Positions 12,947-13,814 of a DNA stretch of 13,814 nucleotides are shown here, piece by piece. The position numbers and the translations under genes were made by a program. This DNA is from Achromobacter sp. Lineage in GTDB: Bacteria > Pseudomonadota > Gammaproteobacteria > Burkholderiales > Burkholderiaceae_B. Where the stretch lies: NCBI GenBank assembly GCA_003454835.1, contig DMTA01000543.1:1-13814 (forward strand), written 5' to 3'. The notes below the pieces were generated by a model. That model saw only the letters and a program-made list of their open reading frames with translations, had not been told where the DNA came from and did not search any database. Within the stretch, counting starts at the first letter, position 1, and every line of letters begins with the position of its first letter.

Positions 12947-13814
12947 ATGAAGATACTGATCACCGGCGGCGCCGGATTTCTGGGCCAGCGGCTGGCGCGC
13001 AAACTGCTCGAGCGCGGCACGCTGTCGCTGGATGGCGGCAAGCCCCAGCCCATCACGCAAATCGATCTGCTGGACGTCGTGAAGGCAGATCTGCAGGACC
13101 CGCGCGTACGCTCGCTTGAGGGCGACATTGCCGACCCGGCGGTGCTGCGGCAAGCCATCGATACCGATACGCGCGCCATTTTTCATCTGGCGGCAATTGT
13201 CAGCGGACAGGCGGAGGCGGACTTCGACCTGGGCATGCGCATCAACCTGGACGCCTCGCGCGCATTGCTGGAAACCTGCCGCGCGTTGGGCCACAAACCG
13301 CGCGTCATTTTCACCAGTTCCGTGGCGGTGTATGGCGGCAACCTGCCCGACACCGTGCGTGACGACACCGCGCTCAATCCGCAATCGTCCTACGGCACGC
13401 AGAAAGCCATCGCCGAACTGTTGCTGGCCGATTACACGCGGCGCGGCTTCGTCGATGGCCGTGTGCTGCGTCTGCCGACCATCAGCGTGCGTCCCGGCCG
13501 GCCGAATGCGGCGGCGTCGTCGTTCGCCAGCGGCATCATCCGCGAACCCCTGAATGGCGAACCGGCGGTGTGCCCGGTCGGCGCGGATACGCGGCTGTGG
13601 CTGCTGTCGCCGCGTGGCGCGATCCAGGCCTTGATCGCGGGTTGCGAGCTGGATGCCGACGCGATGGCGGACCGGACGCCGATCAACCTGCCTGGCGTGT
13701 CGGTCACGGCGGCCGAGATGGCGCAGGCCTTGCGCGAGGTCGCGGGCGACGAGGTTGCCGACCGCATCAGCTGGCAGGCGGACGCGCGCGTCGAGCGCAT
13801 CGTCGGCAGCTGGC
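12947..13814 (+). CDS. denD: NAD-dependent epimerase/dehydratase family, D-erythronate dehydrogenase-like (3' end missing)
   Basis: The frame runs open to the window edge, giving 289 residues. It is an extended short-chain dehydrogenase: GGAGFLG (G7, G10, G13) for NAD, IFHLAAIVSG for the beta-4 region, TSSVAVYGG (S124/S125) and YGTQK (Y149, K153) as the catalytic set. The variant RPGRPNAAASSFASGIIREPL matches the DenD group rather than sugar-nucleotide epimerases as I recall it. DenD oxidises D-erythronate to 2-oxo-tetronate, the first step of the pathway whose later steps are OtnI, OtnK and OtnC. It starts 10 bp after the OtnI stop with only a poor GAG ribosome site, so translation is probably coupled. 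OtnK is not seen and may follow. Only a modest C-terminal portion is likely missing. Confidence 0.8.
   Translation, partial: MKILITGGAGFLGQRLARKLLERGTLSLDGGKPQPITQIDLLDVVKADLQDPRVRSLEGDIADPAVLRQAIDTDTRAIFHLAAIVSGQAEADFDLGMRINLDASRALLETCRALGHKPRVIFTSSVAVYGGNLPDTVRDDTALNPQSSYGTQKAIAELLLADYTRRGFVDGRVLRLPTISVRPGRPNAAASSFASGIIREPLNGEPAVCPVGADTRLWLLSPRGAIQALIAGCELDADAMADRTPINLPGVSVTAAEMAQALREVAGDEVADRISWQADARVERIVGSW

Noticed and set aside
1..13814. Mobile elements, CRISPR arrays, tRNA or rRNA genes
   Set aside because: No transposase or integrase motifs, no terminal or regularly spaced direct repeats, and no recognisable tRNA cloverleaf or rRNA sequence were found by eye.

Overview
The window is GC-rich chromosomal DNA with strong third-position G/C bias. 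It most likely comes from a beta-proteobacterium of the Alcaligenaceae (Achromobacter or a close Bordetella relative). That placement rests on gene content and recall: a capsule-locus end of the Vi type followed by a pectate-lyase-like Vi lyase, a PhoX-family phosphatase, and an acid-sugar catabolic operon. I could not run a search to confirm it. There are 13 credible protein genes, two of them cut by the window edges. I see no rRNA, tRNA, CRISPR array, insertion sequence or integrase.

Layout. (1) 1-2477, + strand: the 3' end of a capsule locus. A TPR protein with an LpxL-like acyltransferase domain (VexE-like, 5' end missing) lies 20 bp ahead of a secreted PL1-type lyase (VexL-like). (2) 2703-5369, - strand: a Tat-exported PhoX-family phosphatase lipoprotein with a near-consensus Pho box, and behind it a small secreted protein resembling the P1 head of SecD, closed by a strong intrinsic terminator. 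(3) 5500-6520, + strand: a small secreted unknown protein and an orphan carboxymuconolactone decarboxylase. (4) 6819-9920, + strand: HAD-IB phosphatase, UbiA-type decaprenyl-phosphate phosphoribosyltransferase, four-helix SMR/EamA-like protein and a polytopic membrane protein that could be a GT-C-like transferase. The first three are overlapping or nearly abutting. An AT-rich regulatory region precedes the module and a large hairpin follows it. (5) 10067-13814, + strand: class II aldolase-like OtnC, ACS-family MFS transporter, OtnI-like isomerase and DenD-like dehydrogenase (3' end missing), an operon for four-carbon acid sugars.

How the genes work together. Region 1 would finish capsule assembly by adding a lipid to the chain terminus and cutting the polymer. 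Region 2 gives phosphate-starvation-induced phosphate scavenging. Region 4 looks like a compact pathway that makes a polyprenyl-phosphate-linked pentofuranose from PRPP, dephosphorylates it, flips it, and transfers it outside the membrane. No DprE1/DprE2 epimerase genes are visible beside it, so the donor could be ribose rather than arabinose. This is the best candidate here for an undescribed system. Region 5 takes up an acid sugar such as erythronate, oxidises and isomerises it. The expected kinase OtnK is not in the window, and the OtnC homologue has lost two residues that are usual in class II aldolases.
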